Source: G963676655 sp963676655
Lineage (GTDB): Bacteria; Verrucomicrobiota; Lentisphaeria; Victivallales; Victivallaceae
Length of the DNA stretch: 64,000 nucleotides
Direction of reading: 5' to 3'
NCBI GenBank assembly: GCA_963676655.2
Contig: CAXXKX010000003.1
Coordinates: 3,410,001 to 3,474,000 of the forward strand
Positions within the stretch are counted from its first letter, which is position 1. Every line of letters starts with the position of its first letter. Shown here piece after piece: positions 16,740 through 25,660 of this stretch. The notes under the pieces are model-generated. The model saw nothing but the letters and a program-made list of their open reading frames with translations, did not search any database and had not been told where the DNA came from. A program made the position numbers and the translations under genes.

Positions 16740-18476
16740 ATGTACGAAGTCATCATAAGACAGCCGGGAGGCGGCGGGGACGCCTGCGGCAAGCTGGTCA
16801 ACGGCAGCTATACGGTCGGGACCAGAGAAACCTGTCACATTCAGCTGGACCGGCCGGAGGTGTCGGGGCACCATGCGCAGTTGATTGTACGTAATGATTC
16901 GCTTCAAGTGGTTGATCTGGACAGCAGTAACGGTACGTACGTGGACGGGGTCAAACTCACGCCTCAGGAACCGTACAAGGTGCCGGTTGGCGGGACGATT
17001 TCAATCGGGCAGGTCTTGATTTTTGCCAAAGGACCGGAGGCTGGTGAGGATTTTAAAGCGGTAACGGCTGAGGAACCTCATCACGATCCGGAAATGGATA
17101 AAAAGATGCAAGTGGCCAGGAAAGAGGCCGATAAACAGCTTGAGAAAACGGTTGATAAGATACCGGTATTAAGAATATCCGGTATTCCCGAAAAGGTTCG
17201 TCCACTGGTGCAGGAAATTAAACGCCGCGCCCACATGGAACTGTTGAAAAGACTGAACTTGAAAAAAATGGCTATTTCCGGCACTTCGCAGCAGGAGCTT
17301 GAAAACAAAGCCAAGGAAACCATATCTGAAATTCTCTCAGAACTTTCGATTCCCCTGCCCAAAGGAGCTCCGGTTGAAGTGATTGAGAAAGAGTTGGTCC
17401 AGGAAGCTATCGGCCTGGGGCCGTTGGAATATTTGATTGAAATGGACGATATTACTGAAATCATGGTAAACGGCCCCAATAATGTTTATGTTGAAAACAA
17501 GGGTGTAATTTACCGGACTGATACCGCTTTTGCCGATGACAAACAGGTTTTGTCGGCGATCGAACGTATTGTCTCACCTCTCGGCCGCCGCATTGACGAA
17601 AGTTCACCAATGGTGGACGCACGTCTGAAGGACGGTTCCCGTGTAAACGCGATTATTCCGCCGCTTTCGTTGGTTGGCCCGTCGATCACTATCCGAAAAT
17701 TTTCCAAAAATCCCTATACGGTTCAAGACCTTATTAATTTCGGCTCGCTGACCCCGGAAATTGCGGAATTCCTTGATGCTTGCGTCAAAGTCCGTAAAAA
17801 TATTATTATTTCCGGCGGTACCGGTTCGGGTAAAACCACTTTGCTGAACGTTTTGAGTTCTTATCTGCCCAACCGCGAACGCATTGTGACGATCGAGGAC
17901 GCGGCGGAACTGCAATTGAACCAGAACCATGTGGTTCGACTTGAATCGCGACCTCCGAACATTGAAGGCAAAGGCGCGATTACTATTCGTGATCTGGTGC
18001 GCAACTCGCTGCGTATGCGTCCCGATCGGATTGTCGTCGGGGAATGTCGTGGCGGAGAGGCGCTGGACATGCTTCAGGCGATGAATACCGGTCACGACGG
18101 TTCGCTGACCACGGTTCACGCCAATACGCCGCGCGATGCGCTGGCCCGTCTGGAGACGCTGGTGCTGATGGCCGGTTTTGATCTGCCGCTGCGGGCTATC
18201 CGGGAACAGATATGTTCGGCGATTGCGATTATTGTTCAGGTTAACCGTGAAAAAGACGGTTCGAGAAAAGTTACCCATGTGAGCGAAATCACCAAAATGG
18301 AAGGTGAGATCATAACGATGCAGGACTTGTTTGTTTTCAAACATGAAGGCTGGGATGACGATGAAAAAATTGTCGGCAGTTATGTTCCGACCGGCAGTGT
18401 TCCGACCTTTATGGAAGAAATTAAGCGTGCGAAGATTCCGCTTGATATAAGTATTTTCAGCAAGGGGATGCAATAA
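16740..18476 (+). CDS. cpaF: FHA domain fused to CpaF/TadA-type secretion ATPase
   Basis: Residues 1-105 form a forkhead-associated domain (SYTVGTRETCHIQL, VSGHHAQL, DLDSSNGTYVDG), a phosphothreonine-binding module. Residues about 170-550 are a type II/IV secretion hexameric ATPase of the TadA class: the ASPMVD-type N2 region, Walker A GGTGSGKTT at 359-367, the Asp box near VTIEDAAELQL, Walker B-like RPDRIVVGECRGGEALDMLQAMNTGHDG (in parts) and the His box. It energises pilus or pseudopilus assembly at the inner membrane. GGAGA precedes the ATG by 7 bases. FHA fusion suggests kinase control of the motor, which is inference. Confidence 0.9.
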   Translation: MYEVIIRQPGGGGDACGKLVNGSYTVGTRETCHIQLDRPEVSGHHAQLIVRNDSLQVVDLDSSNGTYVDGVKLTPQEPYKVPVGGTISIGQVLIFAKGPEAGEDFKAVTAEEPHHDPEMDKKMQVARKEADKQLEKTVDKIPVLRISGIPEKVRPLVQEIKRRAHMELLKRLNLKKMAISGTSQQELENKAKETISEILSELSIPLPKGAPVEVIEKELVQEAIGLGPLEYLIEMDDITEIMVNGPNNVYVENKGVIYRTDTAFADDKQVLSAIERIVSPLGRRIDESSPMVDARLKDGSRVNAIIPPLSLVGPSITIRKFSKNPYTVQDLINFGSLTPEIAEFLDACVKVRKNIIISGGTGSGKTTLLNVLSSYLPNRERIVTIEDAAELQLNQNHVVRLESRPPNIEGKGAITIRDLVRNSLRMRPDRIVVGECRGGEALDMLQAMNTGHDGSLTTVHANTPRDALARLETLVLMAGFDLPLRAIREQICSAIAIIVQVNREKDGSRKVTHVSEITKMEGEIITMQDLFVFKHEGWDDDEKIVGSYVPTGSVPTFMEEIKRAKIPLDISIFSKGMQ

Positions 18477-18481
18477 ATTTT

Positions 18482-19384
18482 ATGGAAGAGTTAATCAAAG
18501 GTCTTGATATGACCGGAGCGGCCGCGGCCTGTGCCGGATTGAGCATTACAATGGCCACACTGGTCATTGTCGATTTCATTTCATTTGCTTCCGCCCGTTA
18601 TCGGGAACGTTATTTGCAGGAAGCGGCGATTGAACTTGATGATGTGCTGCTGCAGATTCCCGCTAACCGGATTCTGGACCTCAGTCTGGCGGTCAGCGCG
18701 ATTGCGTCGTTTCTGGTCTTGTTATTCATTGTCGGAGTTTCAGACGAGTGGAACTGGGGGCAGGCGGCATTCTGGATGAGTGTAACTGCCGCAGTGTCTT
18801 TTCCCGCGCCGCGTTTTTATCTGAAATTTCTTGGCAAGCAGCGAATCAGAAAATTCAATGAGCAGCTGGAGGAGGCTTTGACCTCCATGAGCAGCTCGCT
18901 GAAGGCCGGATTCAGTATCACTCAGGCAATCGAAGCGGTGGCCAGTGAAAATAAAAGCCCGATCTCTGTTGAGTTCCGGCTGCTGCTGCAGGAGATTCGC
19001 CTCGGGGTGCCGCTGGAGAAATCCCTCGATAATATGTGTCAGCGGCTTGGCAGCGTGGATATGGAACTGACTGCCACTGCGATCATTACCGCGCGTCAGA
19101 CCGGGGGTGAGTTGACGACAATTCTCGACCGTCTGGCCTCTGTTATCCGGGAACGTACCAGGATCAATAACAAGTTGAACGCCATGACTGCGCAAGGCCG
19201 GCTGCAGGCGTTCATCATCGGGGCTATGCCCTTTGTCCTGTTGTTTGTCATGAATTATGTGGCCGAAGATACCATGAAAAATTTTTACAACTCAATGACC
19301 GGAATACTTTCGATCATTGCGGTAGTTATTCTGGTGTTGTGCGGTTTCCTGGCGATTCGCAAGATTACAAACATTGACATATGA
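18482..19384 (+). CDS. tadB: Tad secretion platform protein TadB
   Basis: The 300-residue inner-membrane protein carries a T2SSF/GspF-like domain (about residues 125-260) with the LEEALTSMSSSLKAGFSITQAIEAVASE signature in that region and hydrophobic segments near residues 14-30, 60-80, 95-110, 240-260 and 270-290. TadB and TadC form the membrane platform on which the ATPase acts. It starts five bases after the CpaF stop. Confidence 0.9.
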   Translation: MEELIKGLDMTGAAAACAGLSITMATLVIVDFISFASARYRERYLQEAAIELDDVLLQIPANRILDLSLAVSAIASFLVLLFIVGVSDEWNWGQAAFWMSVTAAVSFPAPRFYLKFLGKQRIRKFNEQLEEALTSMSSSLKAGFSITQAIEAVASENKSPISVEFRLLLQEIRLGVPLEKSLDNMCQRLGSVDMELTATAIITARQTGGELTTILDRLASVIRERTRINNKLNAMTAQGRLQAFIIGAMPFVLLFVMNYVAEDTMKNFYNSMTGILSIIAVVILVLCGFLAIRKITNIDI

Positions 19385-19396
19385 GGAACCCTGGTT

Positions 19397-20281
19397 ATGA
19401 TTTTAAATGATTCTTTGATAACTGCGCTGGCTGCCGCTTGTGTCGGCTTATCAGTCTTTTGTTTTTTACGGGTTTTGTTCTCACTGATGGAGAATTTGGA
19501 AGTTGACAAGGAAATCTCTTCTGAGGCTAAAAAGTCGCTGCCGGTATTTTTCAAATTTTTTATGCCGTTTGCGCCGAATGTTCGATTTATCGTTCGCAGC
19601 CAGACGTTTAAAGGCTCGGTCCTGCTGGCTGAGGATAAGGTTTTGATGGCCGGATACAGTCATCTTATCGACGGGGAAACGTTCGTGGCGGTCAGGCTGC
19701 TGATTGCGTTTTTTTCCATGGGGCTGATTTTGTTGTGTGTAATTGCCGGCCGTCCTATTGCCGGTATCGGTATGGCCGCGTGTTTGATAATCTATCCGCC
19801 GGTCTGGTTGAATAAAAAAGTTGCGCAGCGGCATTTGGAGATCATGAAGGCTTTGCCGAATATTCTTGACTTGTTGACGCTTTCGGTTGAGGCCGGCAAA
19901 GACTTTCTGACCAGTTTGCGGGATATTCTGAAACGGCGTAATATGGATGCTCTCGGCGAGGAGCTGGGCCGGACTTTTAAAGAGATCCAGTTGGGCAAGA
20001 AACGGGAAGACGCATTGCGCGACCTGGCGATGCGGGTGCGGCAGTCTGACTTGACAAGCGTCTGCAACGCGATTATTCAGGCGGAGGAACTTGGGGTAAG
20101 TATCGGACATCTGCTTCGGGTCCAGAGCGAAATGCTGCGAAACAAGCGCTTTACCCGGGCTGAAAAACTGGCGAATGAGGCTCCGGTCAAAATTCTGCTG
20201 CCGATGATTTTATTTATCTTTCCCGCAGTATTTATTATTCTGATGGTCCCGATTGCCATGCAGGCGTCAAAATATTTCTAA
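19397..20281 (+). CDS. tadC: Tad secretion platform protein TadC
   Basis: The 294-residue protein is a second T2SSF-domain membrane protein. The core region LPNILDLLTLSVEAGKDFLTSL lies near residue 155, followed by the family's VCNAIIQAEELGVSIGHLLRVQS and a C-terminal anchor. It starts 12 bases after tadB. The next gene follows after about 80 bases and no pilin, secretin, TadZ or prepilin peptidase gene follows, so the machine is incomplete within the window. Confidence 0.9.
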   Translation: MILNDSLITALAAACVGLSVFCFLRVLFSLMENLEVDKEISSEAKKSLPVFFKFFMPFAPNVRFIVRSQTFKGSVLLAEDKVLMAGYSHLIDGETFVAVRLLIAFFSMGLILLCVIAGRPIAGIGMAACLIIYPPVWLNKKVAQRHLEIMKALPNILDLLTLSVEAGKDFLTSLRDILKRRNMDALGEELGRTFKEIQLGKKREDALRDLAMRVRQSDLTSVCNAIIQAEELGVSIGHLLRVQSEMLRNKRFTRAEKLANEAPVKILLPMILFIFPAVFIILMVPIAMQASKYF

Positions 20282-20362
20282 CTTCTCAATCGCGTATTTT
20301 GGGCTCGTTCCGGCAAGCAGTATTCATTGTATAATTTCAGTTTAACAGTTTAAAACAAAATC

Positions 20363-20803
20363 ATGATTCACAACCTGACAAAAAAAAATATTATTTCGCG
20401 TTCGCCTTTTTACGCAACAGGCTTTATATTAAGGGCGCGCGGGATGATTGGCCGGAGTTTTGCATCCGCTGATTTTGATGCGATGGTTTTTGAACGCTGC
20501 GGTTCGATTCATACCCTGTTCATGTCGGAAGCGATTGATGTGGTGTTTATCGATTCCGATAACAAGGTGTGCGGAGTGCGCAGCGAATTGGCGCCATGGC
20601 GACCAGGTGTGGTGGTGCGCGGCGCCAGAAGCGTGATAGAATTGCCCGCGGGAGCGATTGCTCTGTTGAATATTGAAGTTGGAGATATAGTTGATTTGAA
20701 CGCTGAAGTGTTACCTGAAGTGGTGCGGAAAATGCCTGATGGCGCTAAGATCGCCTCAGCCTCGACCAAGCCGGTAATGCCCTGTAAAGAAAGTTTAAAA
20801 TGA
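20363..20803 (+). CDS. DUF192 family protein
   Basis: The 146-residue protein matches DUF192, a small beta-barrel family: the RARGMIGRSF entry motif near residue 27, HTLFMSEAIDVVFIDSDNKV near 50 and the ARSVIELPAGA strand near 91. Unlike many members it has no clear signal peptide. Its last codons overlap the start of the following FHA gene (ATGA at 20800), so it is translated with it. Function is unknown; family members are often exported and have been linked to secretion and glycan loci. No good ribosome-binding site is seen before the ATG. Confidence 0.8.
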   Translation: MIHNLTKKNIISRSPFYATGFILRARGMIGRSFASADFDAMVFERCGSIHTLFMSEAIDVVFIDSDNKVCGVRSELAPWRPGVVVRGARSVIELPAGAIALLNIEVGDIVDLNAEVLPEVVRKMPDGAKIASASTKPVMPCKESLK

Positions 20804-22422
20804 AAGTATATTTGCTTAACGGCCCTCGCGCCGGGGATAAGATTGAACTGCTGGCGGAAACGACAGTGGGGCGGGAACTGGATAATCATATTCCGGTTAT
20901 GGCTGACGGGGTGTCAAGGTATCATGCCAAGTTCATCCATGAAAAGGATGGTTCCTGGAGTGTGTGTGATCTCAACAGTACCAATGGTTCAAGAGTGAAT
21001 GGCTCCAAGATAAGCGGAACGGTAAAAATCAAGCCTGGTGACGTTATCGAATTTGGCGATCAGTCCATCCGTTTTGGTGATCCGCTGCCCGAAGATATTG
21101 TTCTGGCGGAAGCCGCCGCCGCTCCCGATGAGAGTCCGACCATTAAACCTTCTCCGGTTGTTTTCAATTTTTCTCCGGAGCCTGACAGCAATGTAACGCA
21201 GCGGACTCAGGTGACCAGGGCTGATTTCCAGCCTTTGGTTTCCGGCAAGACTCCGAAAGTTGTTTTCAAACCGGTCGATACGATGGCTGTTGCCAGTACT
21301 CCGGAAGTAGAATCAGGCAGCCTGACTCAATTAAATCAAGAGGAGGACCTGTTTGGCGGCAAGCACGATACCATGACGATCCCCATGCCCGATGAAGATG
21401 ATAAAAAAGGGGAACATGAACATCTGGCTGATATGTTGAATAAAGTATCGTTATTCGGTGGCAAAGGGCGGAAAAATAAAGAGTCAAAAGAAGACGGAGA
21501 GCATCATAATAAGCGACGGCGGTCAACCAATCTTATGTTTTACACCCTGGTTATCTGTGCCGGAATTATTGCTGTGGGAATCTTCCTGTGGATGCAGAAA
21601 ATGCCGGTAAAAAAGAATGTAAAGACTGTAGTTCCTCAGGCTCTTCCGCCGTTTCTCCTTGATTATTGCAAGCGAAAATGCACCCGGGATAATGTGTTTC
21701 AGTTTTCCCTGCGGATAGAAGACAATAAAGCCTATTTTGCCATCGACGACCTGAAGTCCAGAAGAAAATTTTCCAGGACAATAAAGCAGGTCAACAAAGA
21801 ATTTGTCAAGACACTGCAGGATGCGATCGGTGAATCTGAATTCATGAAGCTGATAGATCCGCCTCCGGCCCCGGCCCGCGATGACGAGCAGGATACGCGG
21901 AGTCTGCTGGTGTGCTATAAGGGCAAAATGAATAAAATCGATATTGTCAATACTCTGGCTCCCACCTCTTTCGATTCAATTGAAAGAGCAATCGACGATT
22001 TTGCGGAAGCGTATAATCTGCAAACCATTTCCATGACGCCAGAGGAACTGATCGAAAAGGCTAAAAAGTTTTTTTATAAGGCTGAATCACTGCTCCAGAA
22101 CAAAGAGGCGAATCCGGCTAATATGCGCAAGGCTCTGGTCCGCTACACTCTGACAGTTGAATATCTCGACCAGTTTTCTCCCAAACCGGAGATTTGGCAC
22201 CAGGCGATGGAAAAACGTAAACAAGTCGAGGTAATGCTTGAAAAGAGACGCAAAGAACTGGTTTTTGATTATATGAAGAACTTGAAGATGCATGAATATA
22301 AAAAATGCCTGGAAGTTCTCGAGGAATTAATGCTGATTTCAGAACCTGGTGATAAACAATGGACCAAAGCCCGGGATCATAAAATTATTGTAGAACGAAC
22401 AATCAGGCAGAGAAACAAATAA
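20800..22422 (+). CDS. FHA-domain membrane protein
   Basis: Residues 1-90 are an FHA domain (TTVGRELDNHIPV, VSRYHAKFI, DLNSTNGSRVNG), predicted to bind a phosphothreonine peptide in the cytoplasm. A disordered, acidic and Thr/Pro-rich linker follows to about residue 240, then one transmembrane helix (about 244-265), so the remaining 275 residues should be periplasmic. That part has a charged, helical C-terminus with TPR-like character. The layout could carry a phospho-signal across the inner membrane. It overlaps both neighbours (ATGA and TAATG), a sign of a tightly coupled operon. Confidence 0.85.
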   Translation: MKVYLLNGPRAGDKIELLAETTVGRELDNHIPVMADGVSRYHAKFIHEKDGSWSVCDLNSTNGSRVNGSKISGTVKIKPGDVIEFGDQSIRFGDPLPEDIVLAEAAAAPDESPTIKPSPVVFNFSPEPDSNVTQRTQVTRADFQPLVSGKTPKVVFKPVDTMAVASTPEVESGSLTQLNQEEDLFGGKHDTMTIPMPDEDDKKGEHEHLADMLNKVSLFGGKGRKNKESKEDGEHHNKRRRSTNLMFYTLVICAGIIAVGIFLWMQKMPVKKNVKTVVPQALPPFLLDYCKRKCTRDNVFQFSLRIEDNKAYFAIDDLKSRRKFSRTIKQVNKEFVKTLQDAIGESEFMKLIDPPPAPARDDEQDTRSLLVCYKGKMNKIDIVNTLAPTSFDSIERAIDDFAEAYNLQTISMTPEELIEKAKKFFYKAESLLQNKEANPANMRKALVRYTLTVEYLDQFSPKPEIWHQAMEKRKQVEVMLEKRRKELVFDYMKNLKMHEYKKCLEVLEELMLISEPGDKQWTKARDHKIIVERTIRQRNK

Positions 22423-23756
22423 TGAAGAATATTAAAACAATCATTTTTTTACTTCTAGCCGCAACGGTTGTGATTTCCATGCCGGGTTGCGGTAAAAAGA
22501 AAAAGCGTAAAATTACTACCGCCACACTTAAAATTGTGACTGAACCGGCCGGGGCTAAGTTAATTGTCAACGCCAAAGATTGCGGTAAGACTCCGTACCA
22601 CAAAGAAATAAACGCAAAACCTTATTTGATTAAGTTGGATAAGGAAGGTTTTCAGCCCTCATGGATCTTACCGGATTTGAAACCGGGTAAAACAACCGAG
22701 GTAAATATCAAGTTGAAACCAATAACGTCAGCGGTTCTTATAAAAAGTGATCCTTCAGGAGCGAAGGTTAAAGTTGGAGAAATAGTCAAAGGCGAGACTC
22801 CTCTGGTCCTGGTCGATCAGCCGCTGGGCGCCCACTCCGCGGTTGTGGAAAAACTTGGCTTTTCTCCTCGTGAAATTACCTGGAAAATTACCGACGACCG
22901 TCCAGTCGAAGTGAATATCAGACTTAGTTCCAATGTGGGTAAGGCGGTGATTACTTCCGAGCCTTCCCGGGCGGTTTTGTATATTGATGGAAAGCAATGC
23001 GGTTATACACCCTATCGCGGCGACCTTGAGGAAGGTCGTCACAAAATTAAAATACATAAAGACGGTTATACTGATATCAGTGACGTCATTACAGTTGAAC
23101 GAGAGCAGACCGCAAGCAAGAATCTGGTGCTGCGACTGTTGCCGGGCTCCCTGATTATCAACACTTCGCCTACTCGAGCCGAAGTCTATATCAACGGAAA
23201 AGCTTACGGCAGTTCGCCAGTGACGGCCAATGGGCTGGAGCCGGGTAATTATCGGGTTCGTGCTGCCAGAGGTGGTTATGACAGCAATGAAAAGAGCGTG
23301 ACGGTCGCCCCCGGCAAATCCCTGGTTGTCGATCTTACATTGACCCGGAATACCGGCGGCATTGATCTATTGGTCCAGCCTCCCGGTGCGACTTTGTATA
23401 TCAATGGGCGGAAGGTCGGTTCGGTCAAGGCTGATAAAGATGGTCTTTCCGAATTATTCCAGATGAGAGGTCTCCAGGCAGGTAATTACCGCCTGAAAAT
23501 TGCTCATAAGCGTGCTGTTCCGACCCAGAAAGAACTTACTGTAAAAGTTACCAAAGGCCGTATATCCCGGCCCAAACCTGTGCGCCTCTGGATCGCTAAT
23601 GCCGAAATCAAGGAAGTTGAAGGCAAGGTTATGACCGGTATCATTTACGAACGGAATTCCAAATCAATTCTCTTCAGCCCGGAACCCGGGGTGAAATATG
23701 AAATTAACCGTGTAAAACTTGAATATATCAAGGACCTCAAACAAGATGAAGAATGA
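22422..23756 (+). CDS. PEGA-repeat lipoprotein
   Basis: The N-terminus has a hydrophobic signal ending SMPGC, with the cysteine at residue 23 as probable lipid attachment site (the lipobox is not perfect). Five PEGA-type beta domains follow, beginning near residues 38, 105, 176, 247 and 316; each has the pattern TEPAGAKLIVN, then a G-TPY or G-SPV turn and a closing KxGF/Y. PEGA domains are surface or periplasmic beta modules of unclear ligand. It overlaps the preceding FHA gene (TAATG) and the following gene by 11 bases. Confidence 0.85.
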   Translation: MKNIKTIIFLLLAATVVISMPGCGKKKKRKITTATLKIVTEPAGAKLIVNAKDCGKTPYHKEINAKPYLIKLDKEGFQPSWILPDLKPGKTTEVNIKLKPITSAVLIKSDPSGAKVKVGEIVKGETPLVLVDQPLGAHSAVVEKLGFSPREITWKITDDRPVEVNIRLSSNVGKAVITSEPSRAVLYIDGKQCGYTPYRGDLEEGRHKIKIHKDGYTDISDVITVEREQTASKNLVLRLLPGSLIINTSPTRAEVYINGKAYGSSPVTANGLEPGNYRVRAARGGYDSNEKSVTVAPGKSLVVDLTLTRNTGGIDLLVQPPGATLYINGRKVGSVKADKDGLSELFQMRGLQAGNYRLKIAHKRAVPTQKELTVKVTKGRISRPKPVRLWIANAEIKEVEGKVMTGIIYERNSKSILFSPEPGVKYEINRVKLEYIKDLKQDEE

Positions 23757-25569
23757 TCGCCCGGAGGGTGCGTCATCTCCCGGACGTACGCTGACTCCGC
23801 GGCAGTGGACTTTAATCGCACTTCTGCTGCCGCCGGCGATTGCCTTAATCATTAGAATTGCTGCCTTTAAAGAGCTGATGGCATCTCCCTTGCGTTATTA
23901 CAGCGCAGTCGGCGGCCTTGATATGAAAGGGCTGCTGGAACTCGGACGCTGGCTTTATGAAGGCCGGGGGCTCTTTTCAATCTATTCCGGCCTGGCGGCT
24001 CTTGCGATGTGGCTTAATGGCGGCCGGGAATGGCCGGAAGCTTTGATTTTCTTCCAATATTTCTGCGGGACTGTTCTTGCGTTTCTGGTCGCCTGGACCG
24101 CGTTACGTTTTACCGGACGACGGGGAGTCGCTTTAACCGCCGGTTTAGCCGCGGCCTTATACGCTCCTGAACTGATGTATGAAAGCGTTACTTTGCGCGA
24201 AAGCATTATGGTCTTTGTCTGTACTCTGTCTCTTGCTTTGGTCATAACCCTGCGGCGGCGTCATTTTGACGGATGGCGGATGGTTCTTGCCGGGGCAATT
24301 TTGGCCTTGCCCTGTCTGGTCAGGGTATCAGCCGGAATCTGGACTGCGACAGGAATGTTATGGGTTTGGTGGTATATTTGTCGCAGGCAGCGTTATGACT
24401 GTAAAAAAGATTGGCTTAAAATTATTTACAAGGGCGCGTTGATTGGGCTCGGCGCGTTTATCATATTACTTCCATCCTGGAGCTGGAATTACTTTTCTCA
24501 AGGCTATCCGCTGCCCTTTTACCTGAATATCGGATATTCTGTCAAGGTCGGGAAGGTCGATAATGCAAAGACCATGAATGTCGATATGAAAACGGAAGTG
24601 CCCCGGACAGAGAATAAGTCTTGTCCGATGCCATCAGGAAAGGCCTCGGTTAAAAGTGATTGCAAGGTTGTATGTCCGTTTGTAAAGTATGGGAAGAAGG
24701 TCGTTGAAGTTTTTTTGCCGTTTGAGAAAGCGAATAATCTGAATTTTTATTTTCTGCGTGCCAAATTCAAGATTTTGAATTATTTATTGAGGCCGGAAAT
24801 TCTGCTTTCGCTGGCGGTTGTCATGTTAATCTGGTGGCTTGTGGACGGATCAGTGTTTAAAAAGGAGTCTTTGCTTTTTATCTATTTGGTTGCTATGACA
24901 ATTTCCATGTGCGTATTTCTGCCGTTGGCAAGATATCGGCTGGTTCTCCTGCCGGTATTGTGTATTGCGGGAGGGATGCTGATGACTGGTAAATTATATT
25001 CCATGCTTAGACAGAAATCTTTATGGAAATTTGTAATTATCATGTCAGTGCTGGTTACATACTGCTTGTTGACCTGGCCCTGTGCCGTCCCGCTTCGTTC
25101 TGAAGATTTTGTGGCCTGGGGAATCGCTAAAAAAAGTCGTGGAGATATGCCTTTGTCCTATTTGAATGACTTTGAAAATGCTTACAAGTTGAAACCTGAT
25201 TCAGTTTCGGCCGCATTCAATTTCGCCGGTGCTTTGCTGCATACCGGTAAATATCAGACTGCGGCCGTGGTTTGCCTCAAGACATTGCAGTCTCACCCCG
25301 ATAATCAAGGGTTGAAATTAAACGCTTCAAGCGCCCTGATGGCATGCCGTAATCCAAAAGCGGCAGAGCGTATATTGCGGACAATCAGGGAACCGTCCGA
25401 CCCGCTTGGTTATTATTATAATCTCGGAGAGTGCTTACGCTTGCAAAATCGGTTGGAAGAAGCGTTGAAGGCCTATAAATCCGCGCTTGAGCTTGCTGTG
25501 ACCGATAGTCAGAAAAGCCTTTTGAAGAAGAAAATTACAAGATTAACGTTAAATCTGAAGAGAAAATAA
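23746..25569 (+). CDS. Polytopic GT-C-like membrane protein with C-terminal TPR repeats
   Basis: The 607-residue protein has many hydrophobic segments across residues 20-470, an early acidic loop (GGLDMKGLLELGRWL) in the position of the catalytic DD/DE loop of GT39/GT83-type glycosyltransferases, and a C-terminal TPR region (about 475-600) with helices such as SAAFNFAGALLHTGKYQTA and YYYNLGECLRLQNRLEEAL. The ATG at 23746 is chosen over a start 27 bases upstream because it overlaps the previous stop only slightly and places the charged MKNDRPEG stretch first. Family members move sugars from polyprenyl phosphate in the periplasm; that role is inferred. Confidence 0.7.
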   Translation: MKNDRPEGASSPGRTLTPRQWTLIALLLPPAIALIIRIAAFKELMASPLRYYSAVGGLDMKGLLELGRWLYEGRGLFSIYSGLAALAMWLNGGREWPEALIFFQYFCGTVLAFLVAWTALRFTGRRGVALTAGLAAALYAPELMYESVTLRESIMVFVCTLSLALVITLRRRHFDGWRMVLAGAILALPCLVRVSAGIWTATGMLWVWWYICRRQRYDCKKDWLKIIYKGALIGLGAFIILLPSWSWNYFSQGYPLPFYLNIGYSVKVGKVDNAKTMNVDMKTEVPRTENKSCPMPSGKASVKSDCKVVCPFVKYGKKVVEVFLPFEKANNLNFYFLRAKFKILNYLLRPEILLSLAVVMLIWWLVDGSVFKKESLLFIYLVAMTISMCVFLPLARYRLVLLPVLCIAGGMLMTGKLYSMLRQKSLWKFVIIMSVLVTYCLLTWPCAVPLRSEDFVAWGIAKKSRGDMPLSYLNDFENAYKLKPDSVSAAFNFAGALLHTGKYQTAAVVCLKTLQSHPDNQGLKLNASSALMACRNPKAAERILRTIREPSDPLGYYYNLGECLRLQNRLEEALKAYKSALELAVTDSQKSLLKKKITRLTLNLKRK

Positions 25570-25589
25570 TATATTCTGCAACTTTTTAC

Positions 25590-25618
25590 TTGCCAAAAGT
25601 TTATTTCTAATATATACT
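25590..25618 (+). promoter_or_regulatory. Sigma-70-type promoter before the histidine kinase
   Basis: TTGCCA at 25590-25595 and TATACT at 25613-25618 are separated by 17 bases, each one mismatch from consensus. The start would be near 25625, about 40 bases before the coding region, so the kinase begins a new transcription unit. Confidence 0.65.
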
Positions 25619-25660
25619 AAATATCATGAAAAATAAATTTGAGATCAATGTAATACAGAG

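Noticed and set aside
17604..18473. Long minus-strand frame antisense to cpaF
   Set aside because: It is the shadow of the FHA-CpaF gene; the sense frame has clear motifs.
19481..20110. 209-codon minus-strand frame antisense to tadC
   Set aside because: Shadow of tadC; no family pattern and a Gln/Arg/His-rich composition.
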